A stretch of 49,871 bases of DNA from contig JAGOMA010000039.1 in the NCBI GenBank assembly GCA_017993775.1, positions 1-49,871 on the forward strand, read 5' to 3'. The DNA is from Chloroflexota bacterium. GTDB taxonomy: Bacteria; Chloroflexota; Anaerolineae; Promineifilales; Promineifilaceae. Of the stretch, positions 10,501-19,961 are shown one piece after another (position 1 is the stretch's first letter; each line of letters begins with the position of its first letter). The position numbers and the translations under genes are program-made. The notes under the pieces were generated by a model. That model had not been told where the DNA came from. It did not search any database and saw only the letters and a list, made by a program, of their open reading frames with translations.

Positions 10501-13500
10501 CGCGCAGGTTCAGGTCGCTGCGCGCCGGAATGGCGAATTCTTCGCGGATGGCGGCGAAGGTTTCGGCCTGCTTCACGGTGTCGATGCCCAAATCCGCTTC
10601 CATGTCCAAATCTAAATCGAGCATGTCTTCTGGATAGCCGGTTTGCTCGGCCACCAGGGCGATGATCTGGGCGGCGATGGTATCGGCGGCGGGAGATTGG
10701 CGATTGGAAACTTGCAGGTCGCTTACAACTTCCGGCTCGGAGCGAACGGCTTCTGGCTTAGAGCTTTCTGCCAAATCCGGCCGCATTTCTTTCACAAACC
10801 CGACCACTTTTTCCAGGGTGTTGTAGGCGCGCAGGTTCAGGTCGCTGCGCGCCGGGATGGCGAATTCTTCGCGGATAGCGGCGAAGGTTTCTGCCTGCTT
10901 CACGGTGTCGATGCCCAAATCCGCTTCCATGTCCAAATCTAAATCGAGCATGTCTTCCGGGTAGCCGGTTTGCTCGGCCACCAGGGCGATGATCTGGGCG
11001 GCGATGGTATCGGCGGCGGGAGATTGGCGATTGGAGACTGGAGATTGGGGCTGAGGCACGGCCGTTTCCGTCACCGGTTCGACTATTTTTTCAACCTGCA
11101 CGGGCGCGGGCGCGGGTTCCAGTTTGGGGGCAGGCGGCGGGGTCATGGCCGGAGGCATGGGGGCAGGAACGGCCGTTTTCTCCATCACCATGCGCGCCGG
11201 GGCAACGGCCGTCGCCATCGCCCCATCACCCGCCAGAGTGCGCTGCACTGGCCCGGTGCCCACCTGCCAGCGATTGGGCGCGGGCACACGCGGCGGCGCG
11301 CCATCCGCTTTGATGCGCAGGACGCGTTTCTCTACCTCTGTCTCAGCCACGTCATAACCGCTGATGTCAGCCAGCCAGCGCTGGTACAGCAGCGGGTTTT
11401 CGCTGCGGTTCAGACCGCCGGGAATGCGCCGTGTCAGCGTCATGGCAATTTGCGAGCCAAACCCGGCCGCCAGATGCAGCGCGTACTGCACCGGATAACG
11501 CCCGCCACGACTCAAATTCAGCGGTCCCAGGTCGGGGTCTACCACCTTAAAGTTGGGCACGGGCGGCACAATGCCATACTCCAAAATCTTCACGGCGATC
11601 ACGTCTTCCACGCCCACGCCCATCGGGTGGCCGGTGAAGCCTTTGGTGTTGGCCATGATGATTTCGTTGGCCGCTTCGCCAAAGGTTTCGCGCAGGGCGG
11701 TCACTTCGGCGGCGGCGCTGCCGCCGCGTGCCGGCGTGTAAGTTTCGTGGGACATAAAGACGGTTTGCGCGGCCATAGCAAAACGGTTCAGGCCAAACCG
11801 GCGTTCGGCGGCCGTGACCAGATTGTTCATCACCAGGGCGATGTGGTTAACATCCAGCCGCGTGCCGTGGAAAGCGCTGTTGCTGGTTTCGCTGCTGAGC
11901 AGTTCCACAATGCCGCGCATACCGCGTTCACGCACGGCGTCTTCACTTTCCACCACGAGGGCGCACGCGCCCATGCCCATGATAGTGCCGTGGCGGCGCA
12001 GATCGAAGGGCAAAGCTGCTTCGGCGACGCGGTCGTTGGTGGTGGCCGCGCCAACCGCCAGGAAACCGGCTCCTACCCATTCCATCAGGTTGTCACCGGT
12101 GACGTTGTCTGCGCCCAAAACGATGACGCGGCGGCAACGGCCGTTACGAATCCAATCCTCGGCAATGGCCACGCCCTGCGCCGTGCTGGCACAGGCTGCA
12201 TTCACATGCGTGTTCGGGCCGCGCGCGCCGATGTACTGGGCAAACTGGCTGTGCCCCATCGCCAAAATGCGGAACAGGAAGCGCCGATCAAACGTGTACG
12301 GCTCACGCTCCAACTCGCCGCGCAGTTCGCCAATGCGCCGGTTCAATTCGTTCAGCGCCGCCCCATCGCTGGCGTAGCGGCGTACATCTTCCAGCGCCTC
12401 CAACTGACTGCGCCGGTTGACGTAGGTGTAATACCGGCTGAATTCCTCGGCAAACCGGTCGCCGCCGGGGAAGGCGCTGGCAAAAATCACGCCCGTTTCG
12501 TCTTGCAGCGATGGCGGCAGTTTCCAATCTTGCGGCAGGTATTTGCCGGTGGTCGTTTTCTTGTAGGTTTGCGTCAGCGGGATGCCCGCCTCGCGCAGCG
12601 CGTCCAGCCCGGCGGCCATCGCCAACTGCGTGGTGATGTCCAGCGCTTCTACCAGCTTGCCGTCCACGCCGTATTCAGCTTCCAGGTCAAAACTGCCCGG
12701 CCGTCCGGCCAGTTTAATCACCTCCGAGGGATCGTCGATGGTGACAAAACTGCCGGAGCCATCGGCGGCCTTCACCAGCCGGGTGATGCGTTTTGCCACG
12801 ATCTTGTTGCGGAACCGTTCGGGGATCAGGTCGATAAACTGCTCGCCGCGCAAAATGCGCAGGGCGTTGTCGGGGTCCATCACCGGCTTTTCCGCGCCCG
12901 GCAGCCCCAGGCCAGTGCCGCTGATGACGACAGAGCCGAGGGGGACGGCGTTGCGGTCGTAGACTTGGTTGGTTGGTTGGTTTGTTGGTTGGTTGGTTTG
13001 TTGGAGGGCTTGCGTTAAAAGTTTGCCGAGCGCCTCTAGTTGAACTGGCGTTGAGCCGTTACTTTCCATCATTTCATCTCTACTGTTATTTGTTACCTGC
13101 TGATTGTTGCTTGTTGATTGCTGGCCGTTGTAACCCGCCGCATACAGGCCGCAAAGCGCCTGGTTAAAGGTGGGCAGCGTGCCTTGTTTGGGGTGATTGG
13201 TCAGCAGGGCGGTGACGTCTTCTTTGTCACCGAACACGTCATTGACAAAACCGCGCAGGGCGCGTTTGGGACCAACTTCCAGGAACAGGCGCACGCCCAT
13301 ATCGTAAAGCGTTTCCAGACCTTTCACCCACTGCACCGGCGAGGCGATTTGTTTTTGCAGAATGTCTTTGATGGCGTTAACGGCCGTCGGGTACACCGCC
13401 CCCGTCACATTGGCCACCAGCGGCAGGGTCGGCTCGCTGATGCGCAGGCGGTCCAACACCTGGCGCAGCGGCGCGCTGGCCGGAGCGACGATGCTGGTGT

Positions 13501-15916
13501 GGAAGGCATGGCTGACCGGAATGGTCATGGCCCGGTAACCTTGCGCTTCAAACTGGGCGACGGCTTGCTCAACGGCCGTACTCGCCCCGCCAATCACGCA
13601 CTGGCTGCTGCTGTTGATATTCGCCGGGACCACATACCCATCAATCTGACCCAAAATCTCTTCCACTTTGTTATACGGGGCCAGAACCGCGGCCATTTTG
13701 CCATTGTCCGGCACGTCCAGATTGGCCATTTCGCTGCCGCGCGCCGCCGCCGCTTCCAGGGCATCGGCAAAAGGCATAATCCCGGCGGCGATGAGCGCCG
13801 CGTATTCACCTAGCGAGTGCCCCATCACCACATCCGGCTTGAAGCCATAATCGGCCAGCAGAGCCATCATGGCCATGTCCAGCGTCAGCATGGCCGGCTG
13901 GCAAATCTCGGTTTGCATCAGGTCAAAATTGGCCTGCATCATGGCCGCCGAATCGTCGGCATTCACAAAAATGTAGTCGGTCAGGGGCTTGCCCAAGATG
14001 GGCGTCATCACCGCGTCGGCTTCGGCAAAGATTTTGGCCACGGTCGGCGAGAGTTCGGCCAGTTCGCGCCCCATGTTGGCGTATTGGCTGCCCTGGCCGG
14101 GGAACAGGAAGGCGATTTTGCCCTCCGTCCGGCCGCTGCCGCGGAAAATGCCCTGCGCCTGGACCGCTTTCCAGGCCTGCGGGTTGTCGAAACTCATCAC
14201 TTTACGCGCTTTTTGCAGGCGATCCAGCAGTTCGTCGTGGTCGCCGTAGTCGATGATGAGGCGTTCGGGGGAGTGGATAACGGCCGTGTCCGGCAGCGCA
14301 GCCATCGGCGGCATCCATCCATTTCTTACGCGCACCAATACCTCATCCAGTTTTTCTTGAAGGGTTAGCGGTGAACCCGCACCCAGCGCAAAAATTCCGC
14401 GCACGGGTGCGGGTCTCGCCGCCATCAACGTGGCTCCATTGGACTCCGATCCAGAGGTGGGTTGCGGGACAGAGACGCCCGCGAAGGATTTGTTCTTTTG
14501 TGTCAGTGCGCCGGGGATGTGTTCTTCTAGCACCACATGGAAATTGGTGCCGCCAAACCCATAGGCGCTCACGCCGCAGCGGCGCGGCGCGCCATTTTGC
14601 TGGGACCATTCGCGCGTGTTGTGATTGGGATAGAAAGGCGTGCGGCTGAAATCGATGTTGGGATTCGGCCGTTCGGCGTTGAGCGTGGGCGGCAAAATTT
14701 TGTGGTACAGCGCCAGGGTGGCTTTAAGCAAACCGGCCGCGCCCGCGCCCGCTTTCAGGTGGCCAATGTTGCTCTTGGCCGAGCCGATGGCAATGCTTTG
14801 CCGCGCCGCGCCGCCAAACACTTTGGCCAAACTTTCAACTTCCACCACGTCGCCGACGCGGGTGGAGGTTCCATGGGCTTCGACCAAAGTGGCCGTGGCC
14901 GGGTCCAGCCCGGCAATCTCCCAGGCGCGCTCGATGGCTAGCTGCTGGCCGACAGGGTTGGGCGCGGTGATGCCTTTGCCTTTGCCATCGCTGCTGCCAC
15001 CCACGCCGCGAATCACAGCATAAATTTTGTCACCATTGCGTTCGGCATCGGCCAGCCGTTTGAGCAGAAACGCGCCAGAACCTTCGCCCATCACAAAGCC
15101 ATCGGCCCCATCGCCAAAGGGACGGCTGCCGGTGGCGCTGAGCGCGCCGATTTTGCAGAATTTAACAAAAATGGGCGCGCCCATGTTGCGGTCCACGCCG
15201 CCGGCGATGACCGCGTCTACCTGGTGTTGGGTCAGCATTTCGATGGCCGCGTTGAGGGCGGCAAAGCTGGAAGCGCAGGCGGCGTCGGTGATGAAGTTGG
15301 GGCCGCGTAAGTTGAGCAAATTGGCCACGCGCCCGGAGACGATGTTGGGCAGTTCGCCGGGCATGGTGTCTTCGGTGATGGCCGGGATGCGCTGGTCGAT
15401 GACGCTGTGCCATTCGGCGATGATTTGCCGCCGCAAATCGGGCGGAAGTTGGTTGAAGGCGGCCGAGGAGGCCAGCGCATCGGCATACTCAGGGAAAACG
15501 ATGCGGTTTTGCGTGATGTAATGCAGTTCGCCGCCCATGGCTGTGCCGAGGATAACGGCCGTGCGTTCGGTGGGTAACGGCCGTGCCGGATACCCATAAT
15601 CGGCCAGCGCTTCAGCGGCAATCGTCACCGCCCACTGCTGGCCTTCGTCCATCGCCGCCGCCACTTTGGGCGGCATACGGAACTGCTTCCAATCAAATTC
15701 AAAACCGCGCACCCAGCCGCCGATCTTGCTGTAGGTTTTATCCGGCGCATACGGGTCCGGGTCATAATAAAATTCAGGGTTCCACCGTTCCGGCGGCACA
15801 TCGGTGATGCTGTACCGCTTGTTGACGATGTTTTGCCAAAAGGCGGGCGCGTTGGGCGCGTCCGGTAAAATCGCGCCTACCCCGACAATGGCCACTGCTC
15901 TTTCTGCTGAATCCAT
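7502..15916 (-). CDS. Type I fatty-acid/polyketide megasynthase KS-AT-KS-ACP3-KR-DH
   Basis: A 2804-aa iterative-looking multidomain synthase. KS1 (about 1-465) has DAACAS with Cys214, EAHGTST and SNIGHLK. AT (about 595-900) has GQGSQ and GHSLGE with Ser701. A second, divergent KS2 (about 990-1505) has NAACAST with Cys1242, SHETYT and TGHPMG. An Ala/Pro linker follows, then three ACPs with LGIDTVKQ at Thr1671, Thr1780 and Thr1897, where Ser is normal. A pseudo-KR and KR follow (about 1975-2460; TGAAGG, Tyr2405 in TDYSAAN), then a hotdog dehydratase (about 2510-2800; [10 protein letters not shown] with His2550). There is no enoylreductase or thioesterase. The order resembles PfaA of PUFA synthases with an inserted KS. 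ATG at 15916 has AAGGGG upstream, 18 bp after the acyl-CoA dehydrogenase stop. Domain-boundary linkers are encoded by short tandem repeats. Confidence 0.92.
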   Translation of the reverse strand: MDSAERAVAIVGVGAILPDAPNAPAFWQNIVNKRYSITDVPPERWNPEFYYDPDPYAPDKTYSKIGGWVRGFEFDWKQFRMPPKVAAAMDEGQQWAVTIAAEALADYGYPARPLPTERTAVILGTAMGGELHYITQNRIVFPEYADALASSAAFNQLPPDLRRQIIAEWHSVIDQRIPAITEDTMPGELPNIVSGRVANLLNLRGPNFITDAACASSFAALNAAIEMLTQHQVDAVIAGGVDRNMGAPIFVKFCKIGALSATGSRPFGDGADGFVMGEGSGAFLLKRLADAERNGDKIYAVIRGVGGSSDGKGKGITAPNPVGQQLAIERAWEIAGLDPATATLVEAHGTSTRVGDVVEVESLAKVFGGAARQSIAIGSAKSNIGHLKAGAGAAGLLKATLALYHKILPPTLNAERPNPNIDFSRTPFYPNHNTREWSQQNGAPRRCGVSAYGFGGTNFHVVLEEHIPGALTQKNKSFAGVSVPQPTSGSESNGATLMAARPAPVRGIFALGAGSPLTLQEKLDEVLVRVRNGWMPPMAALPDTAVIHSPERLIIDYGDHDELLDRLQKARKVMSFDNPQAWKAVQAQGIFRGSGRTEGKIAFLFPGQGSQYANMGRELAELSPTVAKIFAEADAVMTPILGKPLTDYIFVNADDSAAMMQANFDLMQTEICQPAMLTLDMAMMALLADYGFKPDVVMGHSLGEYAALIAAGIMPFADALEAAAARGSEMANLDVPDNGKMAAVLAPYNKVEEILGQIDGYVVPANINSSSQCVIGGASTAVEQAVAQFEAQGYRAMTIPVSHAFHTSIVAPASAPLRQVLDRLRISEPTLPLVANVTGAVYPTAVNAIKDILQKQIASPVQWVKGLETLYDMGVRLFLEVGPKRALRGFVNDVFGDKEDVTALLTNHPKQGTLPTFNQALCGLYAAGYNGQQSTSNNQQVTNNSRDEMMESNGSTPVQLEALGKLLTQALQQTNQPTNQPTNQVYDRNAVPLGSVVISGTGLGLPGAEKPVMDPDNALRILRGEQFIDLIPERFRNKIVAKRITRLVKAADGSGSFVTIDDPSEVIKLAGRPGSFDLEAEYGVDGKLVEALDITTQLAMAAGLDALREAGIPLTQTYKKTTTGKYLPQDWKLPPSLQDETGVIFASAFPGGDRFAEEFSRYYTYVNRRSQLEALEDVRRYASDGAALNELNRRIGELRGELEREPYTFDRRFLFRILAMGHSQFAQYIGARGPNTHVNAACASTAQGVAIAEDWIRNGRCRRVIVLGADNVTGDNLMEWVGAGFLAVGAATTNDRVAEAALPFDLRRHGTIMGMGACALVVESEDAVRERGMRGIVELLSSETSNSAFHGTRLDVNHIALVMNNLVTAAERRFGLNRFAMAAQTVFMSHETYTPARGGSAAAEVTALRETFGEAANEIIMANTKGFTGHPMGVGVEDVIAVKILEYGIVPPVPNFKVVDPDLGPLNLSRGGRYPVQYALHLAAGFGSQIAMTLTRRIPGGLNRSENPLLYQRWLADISGYDVAETEVEKRVLRIKADGAPPRVPAPNRWQVGTGPVQRTLAGDGAMATAVAPARMVMEKTAVPAPMPPAMTPPPAPKLEPAPAPVQVEKIVEPVTETAVPQPQSPVSNRQSPAADTIAAQIIALVAEQTGYPEDMLDLDLDMEADLGIDTVKQAETFAAIREEFAIPARSDLNLRAYNTLEKVVGFVKEMRPDLAESSKPEAVRSEPEVVSDLQVSNRQSPAADTIAAQIIALVAEQTGYPEDMLDLDLDMEADLGIDTVKQAETFAAIREEFAIPARSDLNLRAYNTLEKVVGFVKEMRPDLAAISEPEAVSAKPEVAQSTPSAAAAQSPISNLQSPPADSIVAQVLALVAEQTGYPEDMLELDLDMEADLGIDTVKQAETFAAIRQTFDIPRRDDLNLRTYNTLERVIEFVREMRPDLAESSKPEDVSSEPEEAAPQSPIANRQSLTYRLEDADQMPRRVAVAALRPSLSLCKPTGVTLDENSRVIVAMDEGGIGKALTGRLRKLGVNVLSLETSKAGELIEKQLAAWLAEGPVQGVYWLPALDVEPAIDEMDLAMWRELNRVRVKNLYTTMRSLYESVSEPGSFLVAATRMGGLHGYGPEGAAAPLGGGVTGFTKAYKRERPDVLVKAVDFEVSRKTAQPADLLIAETLSDPGVVEVGYVEEQRFTVTVVEQPATYGMNGLTLNRDSVFVVTGAAGGITSEIIGDLAAHSGGTFYLLDLVGEPDRASEKIALFRSDKEALKQQLIAEAKTAGERPTPAFIEKQLATIERDEAALRAIEAVEAAGGVAYYHSVNLLDGSAVAAVVADVRRRYGRIDVLIHAGGIEISKILPDKPAEQFNLVFDIKADGFFSLLNAAKGMDIGATVVFSSVAGRFGNNGQTDYSAANDLLCKMTSSLRTTRPKTKGIAIDWTAWGGIGMASRGSLPKIMAMAGIDMLPPEAGVPTVRRELVANAFKGEIVVGGALGVMAEEFDATGGLDLGKAEEFLTQRREGAKFLMVGNLTGAKLYGGWQATTTLDPKAQPFLYDHAMEGTPLLPGVMGTETFAQLAALLAPGYHVAAVEQEEFSSPFKFYRLEAQTLWLTAVLTPVRGGSLIAHTELWSRRDLGKAGQQEKRHFTANVRLTPTPLGKPDLTLTPPPAKEMDITAEAIYNIYFHGPAYQVLERAKVEGSQAIGLLADNLPPNTQPAEAAALMAPRLIELVFQTAGVWQIRTHGEMALPAAIHSVTTFRQPEAANGRRLYAIVKALDNGAAYDAQVVDEKGNLYVIVSAYQTVALPGKVTL
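8366..8389. repeat. 8-bp array at the KR-DH boundary
   Basis: Three octamers (CTTTGCGC, CTTCGCGC, CTTTGCGT), read in frame on the minus strand, encode [10 protein letters not shown] between the ketoreductase and dehydratase domains. Confidence 0.6.
10014..10040. repeat. GATTGGC heptamer array at the ACP3-KR boundary
   Basis: Three exact GATTGGC units and a fourth partial one lie in the linker after ACP3 of the megasynthase. Confidence 0.8.
10341..10368. repeat. GGAGATT heptamer array at the ACP2-ACP3 boundary
   Basis: GGAGACT followed by three exact GGAGATT units, in frame, encodes the Ser/Pro/Asn/Gln linker between ACP2 and ACP3. Confidence 0.8.
10443..10708. repeat. ACP tandem duplication, copy A (ACP2)
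   Basis: 266 bp that match 10770-11035 at an offset of 327 bp, with about seven differences by eye (about 97 %). The core from AADTIAAQ to MRPDLA is identical in protein, so every difference is synonymous. The copy includes the heptamer-rich linker at its edge. Confidence 0.88.
10770..11035. repeat. ACP tandem duplication, copy B (ACP1)
   Basis: Partner of 10443-10708. Both copies end in the same GATTGG heptamer linker, which could have provided the recombination site. ACP3 (around 10228) is clearly more diverged from both. Confidence 0.88.
11019..11048. repeat. GATTGG-type heptamer array at the KS2-ACP1 boundary
   Basis: GGGAGATT, GGCGATT, GGAGACT and GGAGATT units encode a Gln/Ser/Pro linker before ACP1 in the megasynthase. 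Confidence 0.7.
12965..13126. repeat. TTGG run and 7-bp array at the AT-KS2 boundary
   Basis: 12965-13004 is a TTGG/TTTG run encoding [11 protein letters not shown]. 13092-13126 is a 7-bp series (GTTACCT, GCTGATT, GTTGCTT, GTTGATT, GCTGGCC) encoding an Asn/Gln/Ser linker. Both lie in the linker between AT and KS2; the sequence between them is ordinary coding sequence. Confidence 0.7.
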
Positions 15917-15934
15917 CTTTCACCCCTTGCAAAA

Positions 15935-17572
15935 TTACTTAAACGCCTTATTCAAGGCCGCCGCCGCTAAATCCATGTCTTCCAACAGGCCGGTTTGCGC
16001 CTGGTAAATGCCCGGCAAATTCAGGGAATTTGCCAGAGCAGGGTCCGTTTGCCCGGCGCCGATGGACCAGCGCAGGCCATCGGCCGCGACTTTGAGGGCG
16101 GCTTCACGGCCGTGTATGCGCGCCAATGCCTGCCGGGTGGGGATGTCCAGATTGATCGCCGTGGTCGGTTTGTCCACCACCCGCTCGGCAAACACAGCGG
16201 CCGTTTCCGCATAAGCAATCAACTCGCCGAGGCGGAACAACACATGCTGCTGCCGCGTCAGGCGGTCTATCCGGCAGCGCTCCAGAATGACCGACAGGGC
16301 GCGCAAAGCCAGCGCAGCAATATTCGCGCCGTTGTTGGGCTGCGTTTGGTGCAGCACATCCAGCCGGTCGGCCCAATCGTTATAAAAAGCCATGCGCGAC
16401 TTCAAATGAAGCTGCCAGCGGTCGCGAGCAATGGTCCATTCCATAATCTCCGACGTACCTTCGTAAATGGTGGTGATGCGCACATCGCGCTTGATTTTCT
16501 CGACCATATACTCTTTGGTGTAGCCGTAACCGCCATGCGCCTGGATGGCGTCTTCGGCGGCCTTATTGCCCGCCTCCGTCGCCATGTATTTGGCGATGGC
16601 TCCCTCGGTTTGCAAGCCGTGTTCGCCGTCCTCACTGTCCAGCCGCTCGGCCACCCATTCAATATAACTGCGCGCCGCTTCCAAACGGGCGGCATTGGGC
16701 ACGATGAGCTTGTGGGTATACCCTTGCTTTTGGCTCAACGGCGCGCCGCCCTGAATACGATCCTGCGAATAGCGGATAGCGCGTCGCAGCGCTTCCCAAC
16801 CTGCGCCCAGCCCAAACGCGCCTACCATCAGGCGCGTATAACCAAAAACAGCCTGAGCCTGGGCCAGCCCCTGCCCTTCCACGCCGCCCACCAGCCGGTC
16901 AACTGGCACGTAGACATCTTCCAGGAAGAGCGCGGCCGTATTGCTGGCGCGAATACCGTGTTTGTCTTCCGGTTTACCTTTGGTGAAGCCGGGTGTGTCT
17001 TTATCCACCACAAACCAGGTCGGGCCGCCAGGAGCCAGGGCCAGCACAGTGTATAAATCGGCCACCGCCCCATTGCTGATCCACTGCTTTTGCCCGCTTA
17101 TTTTGTAGCCGACCACCGCGCCATTTTCCTGTACCGGCACGGCTTTGGTGGTCATAGCCGCCAGGTCGCTGCCGGCCTGCGGCTCGGTTGCGCCATAAGC
17201 CATCAGCAAAGCTTCTTCAGCAATGCGGCCCATCCACAACGATTTTTGTGCTTCTGTTCCCCCAACCCGAATAGGATCAGACCCTAGAAACGTCGCCAGA
17301 ACCCCGGTGGCGACGCCCAAATCAATAGACGCCATCAATTCAGAGACACGGTAAATGTCGTAAGCTCCGCCGCCCAAACCATCATACTCTTCGGGAATAA
17401 AGATAAGATGCAGTCCCAACTGCATGGGATCGTAGAGTTCTTGCAAAACATCATGGGGAAACCGGTCTTCATGATCCAGTTTGAGCAAGTAATCAGGGGT
17501 TAATTTGCGTTCGGCATACTTTTTTAATGTATCTAAGATCATGTCACGAGTTTCTTGATCTAAACCGGCCAT
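15935..17572 (-). CDS. Acyl-CoA dehydrogenase, first gene of the megasynthase operon
   Basis: FAD-dependent alpha,beta-dehydrogenation of an acyl thioester, passing electrons to ETF. The 545-aa protein is longer than the typical 380-400 aa and resembles long-form (AidB/ACADVL-like or DUF-extended) members, with an extra C-terminal helical region of about 130 aa after the catalytic domain. [17 protein letters not shown] and IYEGTSEI are present, with the likely catalytic base Glu371. ATG at 17572 has a strong AGGAGG site. It is 18 bp upstream of the megasynthase. It could introduce a double bond in a product, process a starter, or act in reverse as a trans reductase; the last would compensate for the missing enoylreductase but is speculation. 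ETF genes lie about 0.6 kb upstream. Confidence 0.92.
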   Translation of the reverse strand: MAGLDQETRDMILDTLKKYAERKLTPDYLLKLDHEDRFPHDVLQELYDPMQLGLHLIFIPEEYDGLGGGAYDIYRVSELMASIDLGVATGVLATFLGSDPIRVGGTEAQKSLWMGRIAEEALLMAYGATEPQAGSDLAAMTTKAVPVQENGAVVGYKISGQKQWISNGAVADLYTVLALAPGGPTWFVVDKDTPGFTKGKPEDKHGIRASNTAALFLEDVYVPVDRLVGGVEGQGLAQAQAVFGYTRLMVGAFGLGAGWEALRRAIRYSQDRIQGGAPLSQKQGYTHKLIVPNAARLEAARSYIEWVAERLDSEDGEHGLQTEGAIAKYMATEAGNKAAEDAIQAHGGYGYTKEYMVEKIKRDVRITTIYEGTSEIMEWTIARDRWQLHLKSRMAFYNDWADRLDVLHQTQPNNGANIAALALRALSVILERCRIDRLTRQQHVLFRLGELIAYAETAAVFAERVVDKPTTAINLDIPTRQALARIHGREAALKVAADGLRWSIGAGQTDPALANSLNLPGIYQAQTGLLEDMDLAAAALNKAFK

Positions 17573-17582
17573 AAGAGCCTCC

Positions 17583-17967
17583 TAAAATGATATGTGAAAA
17601 TTGCGTTACGAAACCGGCGCCTACATGCAATAGGTGCTGCGGCTGCTTGTTTTAGTTGTATATGGGCACATGTATGCGTTTGGCAAATCGGCAGATTCAG
17701 TGGATGCAATGTTTTTATAAATAAAAAGCACCCTCTGGCACCATATGTGCTCAAGGATGCTCCCCCCAAATTTTTTATGGTTGTGGCTCAAACCTTTAGA
17801 AATTGTATTACAGGCAAATTGATGGCAAGAGTGACAAATGTAATGTGTTTCTTGTGAAAAAAGGTACAAATATAATACCCGTTACCTGAAACCAGTGTAG
17901 GAGGATGTTTTTAGATTTGGAATAATTGTGTCGGTGAGTTGTTGGGTGGGGTGCGACTGATAAAAAA
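17583..17967. other. AT-rich 385-bp intergenic region upstream of the megasynthase operon
   Basis: No convincing gene. The region is clearly more AT-rich than its surroundings, holds the candidate promoter at 17657-17686 and an AT-rich inverted repeat around 17711-17727. Short frames on both strands here lack coding character. Its length suggests a regulated promoter. Confidence 0.5.
17657..17686 (-). promoter_or_regulatory. Candidate sigma-70-type promoter for the megasynthase operon
   Basis: On the minus strand, TTGCCA (17681-17686), an 18-bp spacer and TATACA (17657-17662) precede the acyl-CoA dehydrogenase start by about 85 bp. It is a consensus match only. Confidence 0.35.
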
Positions 17968-18039
17968 TGCCCCTGCCAGGACTCGAACCTGGGCTTCCGG
18001 CTTCGGAGGCCGACGCTCTATCCTCTGAGCTACAGGGGC
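17968..18039 (-). tRNA. tRNA-Arg(CCG)
   Basis: A 72-nt cloverleaf reads on the minus strand. The acceptor stem GCCCCTG/CAGGGGC, D-arm GCTC/GAGC and T-arm CCAGG-TTCGAGT-CCTGG are intact, and the anticodon loop CTCCGAA gives anticodon CCG. Discriminator base is A and CCA is not encoded. A run of six T follows directly on the minus strand (17962-17967). Confidence 0.95.
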
Positions 18040-18053
18040 GTGATGCGAGGGGG

Positions 18054-18082
18054 ATTCTGCCACAGCGGCAGGCAAATGTCAA
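18054..18082 (-). promoter_or_regulatory. Promoter of tRNA-Arg
   Basis: On the minus strand TTGACA (18077-18082), a 17-bp spacer and CAGAAT (18054-18059) place transcription start a few bases before the mature 5' end at 18039. Confidence 0.7.
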
Positions 18083-18097
18083 ATTGGGGCTGGTGAT

Positions 18098-18134
18098 AAA
18101 AAAGACCTGACAGGTTTGGGAAACCTGTCAGGTC
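18098..18134 (-). terminator. Rho-independent terminator after etfA
   Basis: A perfect 14-bp stem with 3-nt loop (18104-18134) followed on the minus strand by six T (18098-18103), starting 10 bp after the etfA stop codon. Confidence 0.9.
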
Positions 18135-18143
18135 GAAGGGTAT

Positions 18144-19118
18144 TTAACCGAGTTTCTTCTTAAATTCGGCCGTTAACGCCGGCAGCACTTCAAACAAATC
18201 GCCCACGATGCCATACTGCGCCAGCTTAAAGATGGGCGCTTCGGGGTCTTTGTTGATGGCTACGACGACTTTAGAGGTACGCATGCCAGCCTGATGCTGA
18301 ATGGCGCCGCTGATGCCATTGGCAATGTAGAGGTCTGGGCTGACGGTTTTACCGGTCTGGCCAACCTGGTGCTCGTAGGGGATCCAGCCGGCGTCGACGG
18401 CCGCGCGGGAAGCGCCGAGCGCCGCGCCGAGTACGTTCGCCAGCTCCTGCACGGGGGCAAACCCTTCTGGTCCGCCCACGCCGCGGCCGCCGCTGACGAT
18501 GATGTTGGCGTCGGTGAGGCTGATGGTGCCTTCTTTGCCGGCAAAGCCGGTGACTTTCGTCGGGATGTCGGCTTCGGCAACGGCCGTATCCACCCATTCC
18601 GCGCTGCCACTGCCGCCAGTCGATTCAGCCTGTGGGAAGGCGCGGTTACGCAGGGTAATCACTTGCATCCCTTCGGTGACGAAGACGGTGGCGAGAAGTT
18701 TGCTGGCATAAACCGGGCGCGTCACTTTGACTGTGCCGCCATCAACGGCGATGTCTGTGCCATCGGCCACAAGACCGGCGTCCAGATCGGCGGCGACCCA
18801 GGCGGCCAGATCACGGCCGCGCGTGGAGGCCCCGGCCAGGATGACACTGGGCTGGCGATCTTTGGCCAATTGGGCAAGCAATGGCCCCACCGCTTCGACG
18901 CGGAAAGGGGACAGCGTGGCATCGTCTGCGCCCAAAACGGCGTCTGCGCCCAGGTCGAAGGCGGCATCGGCAACGCCGGCCACCCCCTGGCCAAATACCA
19001 GGGCGGTGAGTGTTTCGCCTAACCCATCAGCGACAGTACGCGAAGCGGCCAGGGCTTCTTTGGCGATGGCCGCAATTTCCCCATCACGATTTTCGATGAA
19101 AACCCATACGCCGCTCAT
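18144..19118 (-). CDS. etfA: Electron transfer flavoprotein alpha subunit
   Basis: Binds FAD and, with EtfB, carries electrons from acyl-CoA dehydrogenases to the membrane quinone pool. 324 aa, normal length. The C-terminal FAD domain has the signature GGRGVGGPEGF, HQVGQTGKTVSPDLYIANGISGAIQH and INKDPEAPIF. The start codon overlaps the etfB stop by 4 bp (ATGA), indicating translational coupling. A strong terminator follows. Together with the two acyl-CoA dehydrogenase genes in this region it forms an acyl-CoA oxidation electron route. Confidence 0.97.
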   Translation of the reverse strand: MSGVWVFIENRDGEIAAIAKEALAASRTVADGLGETLTALVFGQGVAGVADAAFDLGADAVLGADDATLSPFRVEAVGPLLAQLAKDRQPSVILAGASTRGRDLAAWVAADLDAGLVADGTDIAVDGGTVKVTRPVYASKLLATVFVTEGMQVITLRNRAFPQAESTGGSGSAEWVDTAVAEADIPTKVTGFAGKEGTISLTDANIIVSGGRGVGGPEGFAPVQELANVLGAALGASRAAVDAGWIPYEHQVGQTGKTVSPDLYIANGISGAIQHQAGMRTSKVVVAINKDPEAPIFKLAQYGIVGDLFEVLPALTAEFKKKLG

Positions 19119-19903
19119 ATCACTTTCTCCTCAAACAGTTTGGCAACCAGTTTGGCTGCTTTTTCCTGAACCGAATCACCGTCGATGATTTCCACGCTGC
19201 CTTCGCGGGGCGGGAGGGCATAGACTTTGGACCAGTCTACTTTGCTGCCGACGCCGCTGACGCCAAGGTCGCCCGCGCTCCAGACGGGGATAGTGGCCCG
19301 GCTGGCTTTGCGGATGCCCATGAAGGAGGGGTAGCGCGGTTCGTTGATTTCTTTGACGGTGCTGATGACCACCGGCAGAGGGGCGGTGACGGTTTCTTTG
19401 CCGTCGTCGAGCAGGCGTTCGACGGTGATCTGGCCATTGCCAACGGCCGTAATGGCCGAGACAAAGGTAAGCGGCGTCCAACCCAGTTTGCGGGCGGTTT
19501 GCACGGCCGTTTGCCCCGTATCCCCGTCAATCGCCGACTTGCCAAAAATGGCGATCTGCACGTCACCCACTTTGTGGATGGCGGCGGCCAGCACTTTGGC
19601 CGTGCCCAGGGTGTCTGCGCCGGCAAAGGCCGCATCCGACAGCAAAATCGCTTCCGTGCAGCCCATGGCCAAAGCCGTCTTCAGGGCTTCCTGGCTCTCC
19701 TCGCCGCCCATGGTAACGGCGATGACGTCAGACGCGCCGTGATTTTCTTTCAGACGGATGCCTTCTTCGATTGAGTATTCATCCCAGGGGTTGACCACAT
19801 TGGGCTTGCCACCGGGATCGTCCCAACTCACGCTGCCGTCTGGCCTGACAGTCAGATCGGCGGTGGTGCTGGGGGTTTGTTTGGTACAAACAACAACCTT
19901 CAT
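19115..19903 (-). CDS. etfB: Electron transfer flavoprotein beta subunit
   Basis: Partner of EtfA; holds the AMP and docks onto acyl-CoA dehydrogenases. 262 aa. Typical N-terminus MKVVVCTKQTPST, the DEYSIEEGIRLKE block, and the family motif region DGDTGQTAVQTARKLGWTP followed by PRYPSFMGIRKA are visible. ATG at 19903 is preceded by GGAGGT. It lies 48 bp after the zinc-ribbon membrane protein gene, a gap made of 7-bp repeats, and overlaps etfA by 4 bp. Confidence 0.97.
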   Translation of the reverse strand: MKVVVCTKQTPSTTADLTVRPDGSVSWDDPGGKPNVVNPWDEYSIEEGIRLKENHGASDVIAVTMGGEESQEALKTALAMGCTEAILLSDAAFAGADTLGTAKVLAAAIHKVGDVQIAIFGKSAIDGDTGQTAVQTARKLGWTPLTFVSAITAVGNGQITVERLLDDGKETVTAPLPVVISTVKEINEPRYPSFMGIRKASRATIPVWSAGDLGVSGVGSKVDWSKVYALPPREGSVEIIDGDSVQEKAAKLVAKLFEEKVI

Positions 19904-19919
19904 TTAGCTACCTCCATAA

Positions 19920-19961
19920 ATTGTCAATTGCTAATTACCGCTAGCCAATTGTCAATTGTTC
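19920..19961. repeat. 7-bp array between the zinc-ribbon gene and etfB
   Basis: Six consecutive heptamers (ATTGTCA, ATTGCTA, ATTACCG, CTAGCCA, ATTGTCA, ATTGTTC). The array runs into the 3' end of the upstream reading frame, so the last codons of that gene are repeat-derived. Confidence 0.7.

Noticed and set aside
10014..11048. Possible CRISPR array in the regular repeats of the ACP region
   Set aside because: The large repeats are coding ACP duplications with 327-351 bp spacing, and the small ones are contiguous heptamers; there are no equal-sized unique spacers and no cas genes.
10970..13018. A 682-aa open frame on the plus strand antisense to the megasynthase
   Set aside because: It is the shadow of the GC-rich megasynthase gene: its translation is His/Gly/Arg/Gln-rich low-complexity sequence with no domain motif, while the minus strand has full KS and ACP motifs.
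7502..15916. A PUFA synthase of the standard PfaA-D type
   Set aside because: There is no PfaD-like enoylreductase, no PfaB or PfaC gene, a second KS is inserted, and the ACP motif is GIDT instead of GIDS. Only the general resemblance to PfaA is kept.
17583..17967. Short frames of about 60-90 aa on both strands upstream of the megasynthase operon
   Set aside because: They lack ribosome binding sites and coding character and lie in an AT-rich promoter region.
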